From the NCBI GenBank assembly GCA_947090765.1, contig OX352322.1, positions 4,881,501 to 4,945,500 on the forward strand: a stretch of DNA of 64,000 nucleotides. The letters run 5' to 3'. A program made the position numbers and the translations under genes. Source of the DNA: Pseudomonas sp. MM223. GTDB lineage: Bacteria; Pseudomonadota; Gammaproteobacteria; Pseudomonadales; Pseudomonadaceae. Within the stretch, counting starts at the first letter, position 1. Each line of letters opens with the position of its first letter. Under the pieces are notes generated by a model. The model worked only from the letters and a program-made list of their open reading frames with translations. It had not been told where the DNA came from and ran no database searches. Of this stretch, positions 28,527 to 36,533 are shown in pieces.

Positions 28527-30656
28527 TCAGCCGTTAGGGCCCACGGTGGCAACGATGGTGACTTGCTTGTTGTCAGGTATTTCCTGATACGCCAGAACAT
28601 GCAAATTCGGTACAGCCAGGCGACCGAAACGCGACAGCATGGCGCGGATCGGGCCGGCGACCAGCAGGATGGCCGGCTGGCCCTGCATTTCCTGACGCTG
28701 GGCCGCTTCGATCAGCGAACGTTGCAGCTTCTCGGCCATGCTCGGCTCCAGAAGAACACCATCTTCCTGACCCTGCCCGGCCCTTTGCAGACTATTCAGC
28801 AAAATCTGTTCCAACCTTGGCTCCAGGGTAATCACTGGCAGCTCAGACTCAACGCCGACAATGCTTTGCACGATGGCGCGACACAATCCGACGCGTACCG
28901 CCGCCACCAGCGCGGCGGTATCTTGACTCTTGCCAGCGTTGTTCGCGATGGCTTCGGCAATACTGCGAATATCGCGCACCGGCACCTGTTCCGACAACAG
29001 GGCTTGCAGCACCTTGAGCAGGCCCGACAAGGAAATGACACCCGGCACCAGCTCTTCGGCAAGTTTAGGCGATGCCTTGGACAGCACCTGTAGTAGCTGT
29101 TGAACCTCTTCGTGGCCGATCAGCTCGTGGCAGTGCTTCTGCAAGATCTGGTTGAGGTGGGTGGCCACCACGGTGCTTGCGTCAACCACGGTGTAGCCCA
29201 GCGACTGGGCCTGGGAACGCTGGCCGACGTCGATCCACACAGCCTCCAGGCCAAACGCCGGGTCACGTGCGGCAATGCCGTTGAGGGTGCCGAACACTTG
29301 TCCGGGGTTGATCGCCAGCTCCCGGTCCGGGTAAATCTCCGCTTCGGCCAGGATCACCCCCATCAGGGTCAGGCGATAGGCACTGGGCTGCAAGTCGAGG
29401 TTGTCGCGGATATGCACGGTGGGCATGAGGAAGCCCAGGTCCTGGGACAGCTTCTTGCGCACACCCTTGATCCGCGCCAGCAACTGGCCGCCCTGGTTGC
29501 GGTCGACCAGCGGGATCAGCCGGTAGCCGACTTCCAGGCCGATCATGTCGATGGGCGTCACGTCGTCCCAGCCCAGCTCCTTGGTATCCAGCGCGCGCTG
29601 CGGCGAGGGCAGCAGGTCTTGCTGGCGCTGCGCCTCCTGCTGCGCGTCCAGCTTGGCCTTGTGCTGCTTCTTCCACACCAGGTAGGCGCCACCACAGGCC
29701 AGCAGGCCAAGGCTGAGGAAGGCAATGTGGGGCATGCCGGGCACCAGCCCCATGACGATCATCAGCGCGCCGGACACCGCCAGGGCCTTGGGCGAATCGA
29801 ACATCTGCCGGTTGATCAGCTTGCCCATGTCCTCGGAGCCCGAGGCACGGGTGACCATGATTGCGGCAGCGGTGGACAGCAGCAGTGATGGCAATTGCGC
29901 CACCAAACCGTCACCGATGGTCAGCAAGGCGTACACCTTGCCGGCATCGCCAAAGCTCATGCCGTGTTGCAACATGCCGATCAGCATGCCACCAATGAGG
30001 TTGATGAACAGGATCAGCAGGCCGGCGATGGCGTCACCGCGCACGAACTTGCTGGCACCGTCCATCGAGCCGTAGAACTCGGCCTCTTGTGCCACTTCGG
30101 CACGGCGGTGCTTGGCCTGGGCCTGATCAATCAGGCCGGCGTTAAGGTCGGCATCGATGGCCATCTGCTTGCCGGGCATGGCGTCAAGGGTGAAACGCGC
30201 GCTCACCTCCGAAATACGCCCGGCACCCTTGGTCACCACCACGAAGTTGATGATCATGAGGATGGCAAACACCACGCCACCGACCACGTAGTTGCCGCCG
30301 ATCACCACCTCACCGAAGGCCTGGATCACCTTACCGGCAGCGCCGTGGCCCTCCTGGCCATGCAGCATGACCACGCGGGTGGACGCCACGTTCAGGGCCA
30401 GGCGCAGCAACGTGGCCACCAGCAGGATGGTCGGGAAGGCGGCGAAGTCCAGCGGGCGCAGGGCGTACACGCACACCAGCAGCACCACGATCGACAAGGC
30501 GATGTTGAAGGTGAAGAACACGTCGAGCAGGAACGGCGGTATCGGCAACATCATCATTGCCAACATCACCAGCAGCAGCAGCGGCACGCCCAGGTTGCCC
30601 CGGCCGAGACCGGCCAGGTTGTTGCGGGCGTTGCTGATTAACTGAGTGCGATCCAC
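28527..30656 (-). CDS. flhA: Flagellar export gate protein FlhA
   Basis: 709 residues from a GTG (VDRTQLISNARNNLAGLGRG). The alternative at 30728 adds 24 residues that do not belong to the family. About eight N-terminal membrane helices contain the FHIPEP-type loop (SARFTLDAMPGKQMAIDADLNAGLI). A cytoplasmic four-subdomain ring starts near residue 350 (WDDVTPIDMIGLEVGYRLIPL). It forms the nonameric export gate that engages chaperone-substrate complexes. A sigma-54 type promoter and a hairpin lie in its leader. Confidence 0.97.
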   Translation of the reverse strand: MDRTQLISNARNNLAGLGRGNLGVPLLLLVMLAMMMLPIPPFLLDVFFTFNIALSIVVLLVCVYALRPLDFAAFPTILLVATLLRLALNVASTRVVMLHGQEGHGAAGKVIQAFGEVVIGGNYVVGGVVFAILMIINFVVVTKGAGRISEVSARFTLDAMPGKQMAIDADLNAGLIDQAQAKHRRAEVAQEAEFYGSMDGASKFVRGDAIAGLLILFINLIGGMLIGMLQHGMSFGDAGKVYALLTIGDGLVAQLPSLLLSTAAAIMVTRASGSEDMGKLINRQMFDSPKALAVSGALMIVMGLVPGMPHIAFLSLGLLACGGAYLVWKKQHKAKLDAQQEAQRQQDLLPSPQRALDTKELGWDDVTPIDMIGLEVGYRLIPLVDRNQGGQLLARIKGVRKKLSQDLGFLMPTVHIRDNLDLQPSAYRLTLMGVILAEAEIYPDRELAINPGQVFGTLNGIAARDPAFGLEAVWIDVGQRSQAQSLGYTVVDASTVVATHLNQILQKHCHELIGHEEVQQLLQVLSKASPKLAEELVPGVISLSGLLKVLQALLSEQVPVRDIRSIAEAIANNAGKSQDTAALVAAVRVGLCRAIVQSIVGVESELPVITLEPRLEQILLNSLQRAGQGQEDGVLLEPSMAEKLQRSLIEAAQRQEMQGQPAILLVAGPIRAMLSRFGRLAVPNLHVLAYQEIPDNKQVTIVATVGPNG

Positions 30657-30683
30657 CGCGAGTCCTCTTGATGCAAAACTTTG

Positions 30684-30706
30684 ACGCCCAGGGGGCGCCT
30701 GGGCGT
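30684..30706 (-). other. GC-rich hairpin in the flhA leader
   Basis: ACGCCCAGG (30684-30692) and CCTGGGCGT (30698-30706) make a perfect 9-bp stem with a 5-base loop. It lies between the flhA promoter and the GTG start, ending 28 bases before the start. No T run follows on either strand, so it is unlikely to be a terminator. It may affect leader stability or translation. Confidence 0.6.
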
Positions 30707-30711
30707 GGCTT

Positions 30712-30727
30712 TGCAAGAAGCCTTCCA
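30712..30727 (-). promoter_or_regulatory. Putative sigma-54 (RpoN) promoter of flhA
   Basis: On the minus strand TGGAAGGCTTCTTGCA has GG and GC at the canonical -24/-12 spacing of the TGGCACG-N4-TTGCW pattern. It lies 56 bases before the flhA start. FleQ-dependent transcription is expected from the known Pseudomonas hierarchy. Confidence 0.65.
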
Positions 30728-30754
30728 ACTTTGCACTGGACAGGTTGCGTTTTT

Positions 30755-30868
30755 GTAGGAGCGGCCTTGCGCCGCGAAAGGGGCGCGCAGCGGCCCCAGG
30801 ATTTCAGCGTCACGACCCCCATCAAGGGGCCGCTTCGCGCCCCTTTCGCGGCGCAAGGCCGCTCCTAC
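30755..30868. repeat. REP inverted pair (GTAGGAGCGGCCTTGC family)
   Basis: Arms 30755-30783 and 30840-30868 are exact inverted copies over 29 bases and carry CGCCGCGAAAGGGG. They lie between flhB and flhA and may end the fliL-flhB transcript. Confidence 0.88.
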
Positions 30869-30892
30869 ACAGGCCTTGCATCGGCCATGAGG

Positions 30893-32035
30893 TCAGCTGT
30901 CGCGCCGCAGGTCTGGCGGGATCGGCAGGTCGTCTTTCAGCGGCTCTGGCCGCTTGCCCCTGCCGGCACGGTACTGGCGGATCTGGAACACATAGGCCAG
31001 CACCTGCGCCACGGCCAGGTACAGGCCGGCGGGGATTTCCTGCTCTGGCTCGGTGGAGTAGTAGATTGCCCGCGCCAACGCCGGCGATTCGAGGATCTGG
31101 ATCTTGTGCTCCATGCCAATCTCACGAATCTTCAAGGCCATGAAGTCGGTGCCCTTGGCCAGCAGCAAGGGGGCTGTCCCGCCCTTCTCCGGGTCGTACT
31201 GCAGGGCCACCGCATAGTGCGTCGGGTTGGTGATGATCACATCGGCCTGCGGCACCGCTGCCATCATGCGCCGCTGCGACATCTCGCGCTGCAACTGGCG
31301 AATGCGTTGCTTGACCTCGGGCTTGCCTTCGCTGTCCTTGTACTCGTCACGCACTTCCTGCTTGGTCATCTTCATTTTCTTGTGCGTCTGGTACAGCTGG
31401 AACGGCACATCCGCCGCTGCAATCAGCAACAGCCCGGCCGACATCCACAAGGCACTCCAACCCACCACCTGCAAGCTATGGATGATCGCCTGCTCCGGCG
31501 GCTCATTGGCAATCGCCAGCAACGCCTGACGGTCGCTGGACAGTACCACCACCGCGACTATCAAGATCACGAAGAACTTGGCCAGCGCCTTGAGCAGCTC
31601 GGTCAGGCTGTTCATCGAGAACATGCGTTTGATGCCCGACAGCGGGTTCATGCGGCTGAATTTTGGCTGTAGCAGGCTGCCAGAGAACAAGAAGCCGCTG
31701 AGGGCAATGGGCGCCACGAAAGAAATCACGAACAGCAGGATCAGCACCGGCTGCACCGCCCATATCGCCATCTTGCCCGAAGCCAGCAAGAAGGCGCCCA
31801 TGGCCCGCTCGTCGACAATCATGTCGCGGGTCAGGCTGAAGTTCATGCGCATGATGCTCAGCAACGTCTCGGCCATATGCCCGCCGAACGCCAGCAGGCC
31901 GCCGGCGCCAGCCAGGGTCACCGCCACCGTGTTCAGCTCCTTGGAGCGGGCGATCTCGCCTTTCTCGCGGGCATCGCGCTTGCGCTTGTCGGTGGGGTCT
32001 TCTGTCTTGTCCTGACCGCTCTCGCTTTCTGCCAT
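30893..32035 (-). CDS. flhB: Flagellar export switch protein FlhB
   Basis: 380 residues. A charged N-terminus (QDKTEDPTDKRKRDAREKGEIARSKE) is followed by four membrane helices and a cytoplasmic domain with the autocleavage site Asn270-Pro-Thr-His273. The C-domain carries VALQYDPEKGGTAPLLLAKG. FlhB interacts with FliK to switch export specificity. It starts 2 bases after the fliR stop. A second, stand-alone FlhB C-domain is encoded at 13333-13665. Confidence 0.97.
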   Translation of the reverse strand: MAESESGQDKTEDPTDKRKRDAREKGEIARSKELNTVAVTLAGAGGLLAFGGHMAETLLSIMRMNFSLTRDMIVDERAMGAFLLASGKMAIWAVQPVLILLFVISFVAPIALSGFLFSGSLLQPKFSRMNPLSGIKRMFSMNSLTELLKALAKFFVILIVAVVVLSSDRQALLAIANEPPEQAIIHSLQVVGWSALWMSAGLLLIAAADVPFQLYQTHKKMKMTKQEVRDEYKDSEGKPEVKQRIRQLQREMSQRRMMAAVPQADVIITNPTHYAVALQYDPEKGGTAPLLLAKGTDFMALKIREIGMEHKIQILESPALARAIYYSTEPEQEIPAGLYLAVAQVLAYVFQIRQYRAGRGKRPEPLKDDLPIPPDLRRDS

Positions 32036-32037
32036 GC

Positions 32038-32813
32038 TCAGCGCGCCCTCGCCAGTTCACGCAGCCATTGCAGCGCTTCGCTGGCCAATGCCTGGTAGTG
32101 GGACAGCACATCGGCCAGGCCGACCCAGAAAATGAACATGCCCATGACCAGCGTCAGCGGAAAGCCAATGGAGAAGATGTTCAACTGCGGCGCGGCGCGG
32201 GTCATCACACCAAAGGCAATGTTCACTACCAGCAACGCAGCAATCACCGGCAGGATCAGCAACAGGCCGGCAGAAAACACCCAGCCCAGCCGCCCGGCCA
32301 GCCCCAGAACTGGTTGACCACCAGGGCATTGCCCACCGGCAAGGTGGTGAAGCTTTCGGTCAGCACCTCGAACACCACCAGGTGCCCGTTCATCAACAGG
32401 AACAGCGTGCTCACCAGCATGGTCATGAACTGGCTGATTACCGTGACGTTCACGCCGTTGGCGGGGTCAACCATCGAGGCGAAGGCCATACCCATCTGCA
32501 CCGCGACGATTTGCCCGGCAATCACGAAAGCCTGGAACAGCAACTGCAAGGCCAGGCCAAACAGCGCACCGACAATGATCTGCTCGGCGCACAGCAGCAG
32601 GCCACGCAGGCTCAGCGGGTCGAATTCGGGCAACGGCGGCAGCGCAGGCACGATCACCACGGTGATTGCCACCGCGACGTACAGGCGCACCCGCGCCGGC
32701 AGCATGCGCGTGCCAAGAATCGGCATGGTCATCAGCACCGCAGTCACCCGGAACAACGGCAGGATGAAGGTGGCGACCCAGGTACCGATCTGCGTGTCCG
32801 TCAGCTCCAGCAT
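32038..32813 (-). pseudogene. fliR: fliR with an apparent single-base deletion (export gate protein FliR)
   Basis: The reading from 32813 (MLELTDTQIGTWVATFILPL) follows FliR for about 168 residues to NQFW, then changes to a non-family tail and stops at 32256. The family sequence resumes one frame over (GWVFSAGLLLILPVIAALLVVN ... QWLRELARAR) and ends at 32038. Adding one base in the run of four C (32302-32305; GGGG on the coding strand) gives a continuous 258-residue FliR, the usual length. FliR is part of the FliPQR export gate, so a real lesion would block flagellar assembly. A sequencing error in the homopolymer is at least as likely. Confidence 0.9.
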
Positions 32814-32820
32814 GCGCGCG

Positions 32821-33090
32821 TCAACCGATAAGCTGCGGGATGTTGGTGTAGAGGGTGGTGATGTACTCCATGAACTTCTGCACCAGCCAAGGCCCGGCGA
32901 TGATCAACGTAATCAGCATTACCAGCAGGCGCGGCAGAAAGCTCAAGGTCTGTTCGTTGATCTGGGTGGCGGCCTGGAACATCGCCACCACCAGGCCCAC
33001 CAACAGGCTCGGCACCACCAGCACGGCCACCATCAGGGTGGTTAGCCACAGGGCATCACGGAACAGGTCGACAGCTACTTCAGGTGTCAT
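32821..33090 (-). CDS. fliQ: Flagellar export gate protein FliQ
   Basis: 89 residues with two membrane helices separated by a short loop (LLVGLVVAMFQAATQINEQTLSFLPRLLVMLITLIIAG). This is the typical length and pattern of FliQ/SpaQ. Four copies join five FliP and one FliR in the export gate. It lies 7 bases before fliR and 21 bases after fliP. Confidence 0.97.
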   Translation of the reverse strand: MTPEVAVDLFRDALWLTTLMVAVLVVPSLLVGLVVAMFQAATQINEQTLSFLPRLLVMLITLIIAGPWLVQKFMEYITTLYTNIPQLIG

Positions 33091-33111
33091 CGGCGGCTCT
33101 CCTTGACGGCG

Positions 33112-33879
33112 TCAGACGCCGCCGAAACTGCTGGCCAGGGTACCCATGATCAGCGCCCAGCCATCCACCAGCACGAACAGCATGATCTTGAACGGCAGCG
33201 AGATGATCAGCGGCGACAACATCATCATACCCATGGCCATCAACACACTGGCCACCACCATGTCGATGATCAGGAACGGGATGAAGATCATGAAACCGAT
33301 CTGGAACGCGGTTTTCAGCTCGGAGGTGACGAACGACGGCACCAGGATCGTCAGCGGCACCTGGTCGGGGCCGGCGATGTCGGTGCGTTTGGACAGGCGC
33401 ATGAACAGGTCGAGGTCGCTTTGCCGGGTTTGCGCCAGCATGAAGTCCTTGAGCGGCACCTGCGCCTTTTCGATGGCCTGCTGCGCGGTCAATTGCTCCT
33501 TGAGGTACGGCTGCAGGGCGTCCGTGTTCACCCGGTCGAACACCGGCGCCATGATGAACATGGTCAGGAACAACGCCATGCCGGTCAGGATCTGGTTCGA
33601 CGGTGTTTGTTGCAGGCCCAGGGCCTGACGCAGGATCGAAAAGACGATGATGATGCGGGTAAAGCTGGTCATCAGGATGACAAACGCCGGGATGAAGCTG
33701 AGCGCCGTCATGATCAGCAGGATTTGCAGGCTGACCGAATACTCCTGCTGCCCGTCCGCACCGTTGGACAGGGTAATGGCCGGGATCGACAACGGGTCGG
33801 CGGCCAGGGCCAGCGGCGCAGCCAGCAGCAGCGCCACACCCAATAAAGAGCTCAACAACGTACGCAGCGGGCCGCTCAT
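33112..33879 (-). CDS. fliP: Flagellar export gate protein FliP
   Basis: 255 residues from [15 protein letters not shown] signal peptide (to about AALAADP) is followed by membrane helices with the family segments [29 protein letters not shown] and [32 protein letters not shown] at 33879 was taken over a GTG one codon earlier. It forms the pentameric core of the export gate. Confidence 0.97.
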   Translation of the reverse strand: MSGPLRTLLSSLLGVALLLAAPLALAADPLSIPAITLSNGADGQQEYSVSLQILLIMTALSFIPAFVILMTSFTRIIIVFSILRQALGLQQTPSNQILTGMALFLTMFIMAPVFDRVNTDALQPYLKEQLTAQQAIEKAQVPLKDFMLAQTRQSDLDLFMRLSKRTDIAGPDQVPLTILVPSFVTSELKTAFQIGFMIFIPFLIIDMVVASVLMAMGMMMLSPLIISLPFKIMLFVLVDGWALIMGTLASSFGGV

Positions 33880-33891
33880 CACAACTTGTCC

Positions 33892-34314
33892 TTAGGGTCC
33901 TTGCCCATCAGGCTCCATCAACCGCTGGGCAAATTCCGGCGTTGCCTGACGTGCGCCAGCCGGCACTTCCACGGGTTCGGCCAGCACATGCAAGGCCTCG
34001 ATGCTACCAGGGGTATGGCCAATCAGGATCTGCTCCTTGCCTACCTGTACCAGCAGCAGGCGGTCACGCGGGCCGATGGCCCGGCTGCCGACAATCTCGA
34101 TCACCTGCCCGCCCTTCACTGCCGTGCTCTGCATGCGCCGCAGCACCCAGGCCAGGAAGAAGATCAGGCCCACCACCAGCAGCAGCCCGAAGACCATCTG
34201 CGCCAACTGGCCGCCTAGGCTGCCAGGTGCCGTCGCCGGGGTGGCCGCTGGCGTGGCCGCGGCCAGGCAGGCCTGGCTGGCCAGCAGCGCAGCGAACGCC
34301 GCGATGGCGCGCAT
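33892..34314 (-). CDS. fliO: Flagellar export assembly protein FliO
   Basis: 140 residues from MRAIAAFAALLASQ. A possible signal sequence is followed by an Ala/Thr/Pro stretch, one membrane helix (MVFGLLLVVGLIFFLAWVLRRM) and a small cytoplasmic beta domain (VIEIVGSRAIGPRDRLLLVQVGKEQILIG). FliO helps assemble the FliP ring. I chose ATG 34314 because AAGGG lies at good distance; a GTG at 34326 directly abuts the fliN stop. Confidence 0.92.
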   Translation of the reverse strand: MRAIAAFAALLASQACLAAATPAATPATAPGSLGGQLAQMVFGLLLVVGLIFFLAWVLRRMQSTAVKGGQVIEIVGSRAIGPRDRLLLVQVGKEQILIGHTPGSIEALHVLAEPVEVPAGARQATPEFAQRLMEPDGQGP

Positions 34315-34326
34315 CGTGCCCTTCAC

Positions 34327-34794
34327 TCAGCGCAGCTTCTTGATACGTTCGCTGGGGCTGATCACGTCGGTCAGGCGAATGCCGAACTTCTCGTTGACCA
34401 CCACCACTTCGCCATGGGCGATCAGCGTGCCGTTGACCAGCACATCGAGTGGTTCGCCGGCCAGGCGGTCAAGCTCGATGACCGAGCCCTGGTTGAGCTG
34501 CAGCAGGTTGCGGATATTGATCTCGGTGCTGCCCACTTCCATGGAAATGTTCACCGGGATATCCAGGATCACATCCAGATTCGGGCCTTCGAGGCTGACG
34601 TTTTCGTTCGGTTTTGGCGAGCTGGCAAACTCTTCCATCGGCATACGGCCTGCGCCGTTACTGCTGCCGGTGTCACCGCCCAGCAGCGCATCGATGTCGG
34701 CCTGCCCGGCCGAGCCGGTTTCCTCAAGGGCCGCAGCCCACTCATCGGCCAGCGCCTGGTCCTCTGCGGAGGTGATCTCGTTTTCGTTAGCCAT
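34327..34794 (-). CDS. fliN: Flagellar C-ring protein FliN
   Basis: 155 residues from MANENEITSAEDQALADEW, with GAGGAAACC directly upstream, which decides the start over MPVEET. The C-terminal SpoA domain contains LDVILDIPVNISMEVGSTEINIRNLLQLNQGSVIELDRLAGEPLDV. The extended N-terminus carries GQADIDALLGG, similar to the CheY-binding peptide of FliM. FliN forms the base of the switch ring and docks FliH-FliI. Confidence 0.97.
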   Translation of the reverse strand: MANENEITSAEDQALADEWAAALEETGSAGQADIDALLGGDTGSSNGAGRMPMEEFASSPKPNENVSLEGPNLDVILDIPVNISMEVGSTEINIRNLLQLNQGSVIELDRLAGEPLDVLVNGTLIAHGEVVVVNEKFGIRLTDVISPSERIKKLR

Positions 34795-34841
34795 GGTTTC
34801 CTCGACAGGCATTCAATTCGTTATGAGCGACCGGCACGCCG

Positions 34842-35810
34842 TCAGCGGCGTTCGATCGGGTCGATGATCTGCAGGGCCAGGTTGCCCTTGTGCGAACCCA
34901 GGCGCGCCTTGAACGACGGCACACCGTTGGCGCGCAGCACCAGGTGCTCGGGCAGCTCCACCGGGATCACGTCGCCAGGCTGCATGTGCAGGATGTCGCG
35001 CAGCTTCAGCTGGCGGCGGGCGACCGTGGCGGTCAGCGGCACGGCCACATCCAGTACGTCCTCGCGCAGGGCCTTGACCCAACGCTCGTCCTGGTCGTCC
35101 AGGTCGGACTGGAAACCGGCATCGAGCATTTCCCGCACCGGCTCGATCATCGAGTAAGGCATGGTCACGTGCAGGTCGCCGCCACCGCCGTCCAGTTCGA
35201 TATGGAAGGTGGACACCACCACCGCCTCGCTGGGGCCGACAATGTTGGCCATGGCCGGGTTGACCTCGGAGTTCATGTACTCGAAGGTGACCGGCATGAT
35301 TGCCTGCCAGGCTTCCTTGAGGTCGACGAAGCACTGGTCCAGCACCATGCGCACCACGCGCAGTTCGGTAGGGGTGAATTCGCGGCCTTCGATCTTGGCG
35401 TGGCGGCCATCGCCACCAAAAAAGTTGTCTACCAGCTTGAACACCAGCTTGGCATCCAGAATGAACAGCGAGGTGCCACGCAGCGGCTTGATCTTCACCA
35501 GGTTGAGGCTGGTCGGCACGTACAGCGAGTGCACGTATTCGCCGAACTTCATCACCTGCACGCCACCCACGGCCACGTCGGCAGAGCGGCGCAGCAGGTT
35601 GAACATGCTGATGCGGGTATAACGGGCGAAGCGCTCGTTGATCATTTCCAGGGTCGGCATGCGACCCCGCACGATACGGTCCTGACTGGTCAGGTCGTAG
35701 CTTTTGATACTGCCAGGCTCGGATGCACTTTCGGTCTGCACCAGCCCGTCGTCGACGCCGTGCAACAGGGCATCGATTTCATCCTGGGACAGCAGGTCCT
35801 GTACGGCCAT
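34842..35810 (-). CDS. fliM: Flagellar switch protein FliM
   Basis: 322 residues. The N-terminal CheY-P binding peptide LSQDEIDALLHG is followed by a linker, the middle domain (MINERFARYTRISMFNLLRRSADVAVGGVQVMKFGEYV, with the FFGGDGR turn) and a C-terminal SpoA domain that pairs with FliN. It converts CheY-P binding to rotational switching. It lies 9 bases downstream of fliL. Confidence 0.98.
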   Translation of the reverse strand: MAVQDLLSQDEIDALLHGVDDGLVQTESASEPGSIKSYDLTSQDRIVRGRMPTLEMINERFARYTRISMFNLLRRSADVAVGGVQVMKFGEYVHSLYVPTSLNLVKIKPLRGTSLFILDAKLVFKLVDNFFGGDGRHAKIEGREFTPTELRVVRMVLDQCFVDLKEAWQAIMPVTFEYMNSEVNPAMANIVGPSEAVVVSTFHIELDGGGGDLHVTMPYSMIEPVREMLDAGFQSDLDDQDERWVKALREDVLDVAVPLTATVARRQLKLRDILHMQPGDVIPVELPEHLVLRANGVPSFKARLGSHKGNLALQIIDPIERR

Positions 35811-35819
35811 TGCGGACTC

Positions 35820-36317
35820 CTACTGCAATACGAAATTGGTGAACAGCAACTGGTCGATGACCGGCTTGCCGACTTCCTTCTGCGCCACTTCCTGGACCAC
35901 CGCGGTGGCCTTCTGGCGCAGCATCTCCTGCCCCACAGGGCTGCTGGCCAGGGTGTCGAAGCCCTGCCCGGAGAACATCATCACCAGGTTGTTGCGGATC
36001 ACCGGCATGTGCACCTTCAGGGCATCCAGGTCGGCCTGGTTGCGTGCCTGCATGGTGATGCTCAGTTGCATGTAGCGCTGGCGGCCGTTCTGGTTGAAAT
36101 TCACCACGAATGCCGGGGTGAGCGCCTCGTAGATCGCCGCAGGCTTGACGTTGCTGGCCGCAGGCTCGGCGGCCGGGGCCGACTCGCTCTTGTGCATGAT
36201 GAACCAGGTAGCGCCCACCGAAAGGCCGATCGCCAGCAACAGGCCAACGACGGCCAGCAGGATCAGCTTGAGTTTGCCTTTAGTGGCGGGGTCTTTGACT
36301 GCTTCGCTCTTCGCCAT
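35820..36317 (-). CDS. fliL: Flagellar basal-body-associated protein FliL
   Basis: 165 residues. A lysine-rich cytoplasmic start is followed by one membrane helix (LKLILLAVVGLLLAIGLSVGATWFIM) and a periplasmic stomatin-like domain (VNFNQNGRQRYMQLSITMQARN ... IRNNLVMMFSGQGFDTLASSPVGQEMLRQKA). It surrounds and supports stators. It is the first gene of the fliLMNOPQR-flhB operon, below a sigma-54 type promoter. Confidence 0.97.
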   Translation of the reverse strand: MAKSEAVKDPATKGKLKLILLAVVGLLLAIGLSVGATWFIMHKSESAPAAEPAASNVKPAAIYEALTPAFVVNFNQNGRQRYMQLSITMQARNQADLDALKVHMPVIRNNLVMMFSGQGFDTLASSPVGQEMLRQKATAVVQEVAQKEVGKPVIDQLLFTNFVLQ

Positions 36318-36367
36318 GCCAATAATCCGTCGTCCATCGGGGGTTCAAGGGAGGATGGCTTGGCTTG

Positions 36368-36383
36368 AGCAAGTGTTATGCCA
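36368..36383 (-). promoter_or_regulatory. Putative sigma-54 promoter of the fliL operon
   Basis: On the minus strand TGGCATAACACTTGCT matches the -24/-12 pattern with correct GG-to-GC spacing. It lies 51 bases before the fliL ATG and downstream, in transcription direction, of the REP pair at 36422-36515. Confidence 0.75.
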
Positions 36384-36421
36384 GAATTTGCAGAGGGGCC
36401 CGATAACGTGCAGGCAGGCTC

Positions 36422-36515
36422 GGCCCTATCGCCGGCAAGCCAGCTCCCACAGGTACTGCACAAGGTTCAGGCCCTCTGCAGTACCTGTGGGAGCTGGCTT
36501 GCCGGCGATAGGGCC
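36422..36515. repeat. REP inverted pair with 39-bp perfect arms
   Basis: Arms 36422-36460 and 36477-36515 are exact inverted copies separated by 16 bases. The outer part holds GGCAAGCCAGCTCCCAC and the inner part extends to GTACTGCA. It is closely related to the doublet at 40341-40450, which is in the opposite orientation. It lies in the fliK-fliL gap. Confidence 0.92.
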
Positions 36516-36533
36516 AGTGCAGCCAATCGAGAT

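Noticed and set aside
32302..32305. Programmed -1 ribosomal frameshift in fliR
   Set aside because: The site TTC TGG GGC is not a usual X-XXY-YYZ slippery heptamer, no downstream pseudoknot was evident, and fliR is uninterrupted in known Pseudomonas. An indel is simpler.
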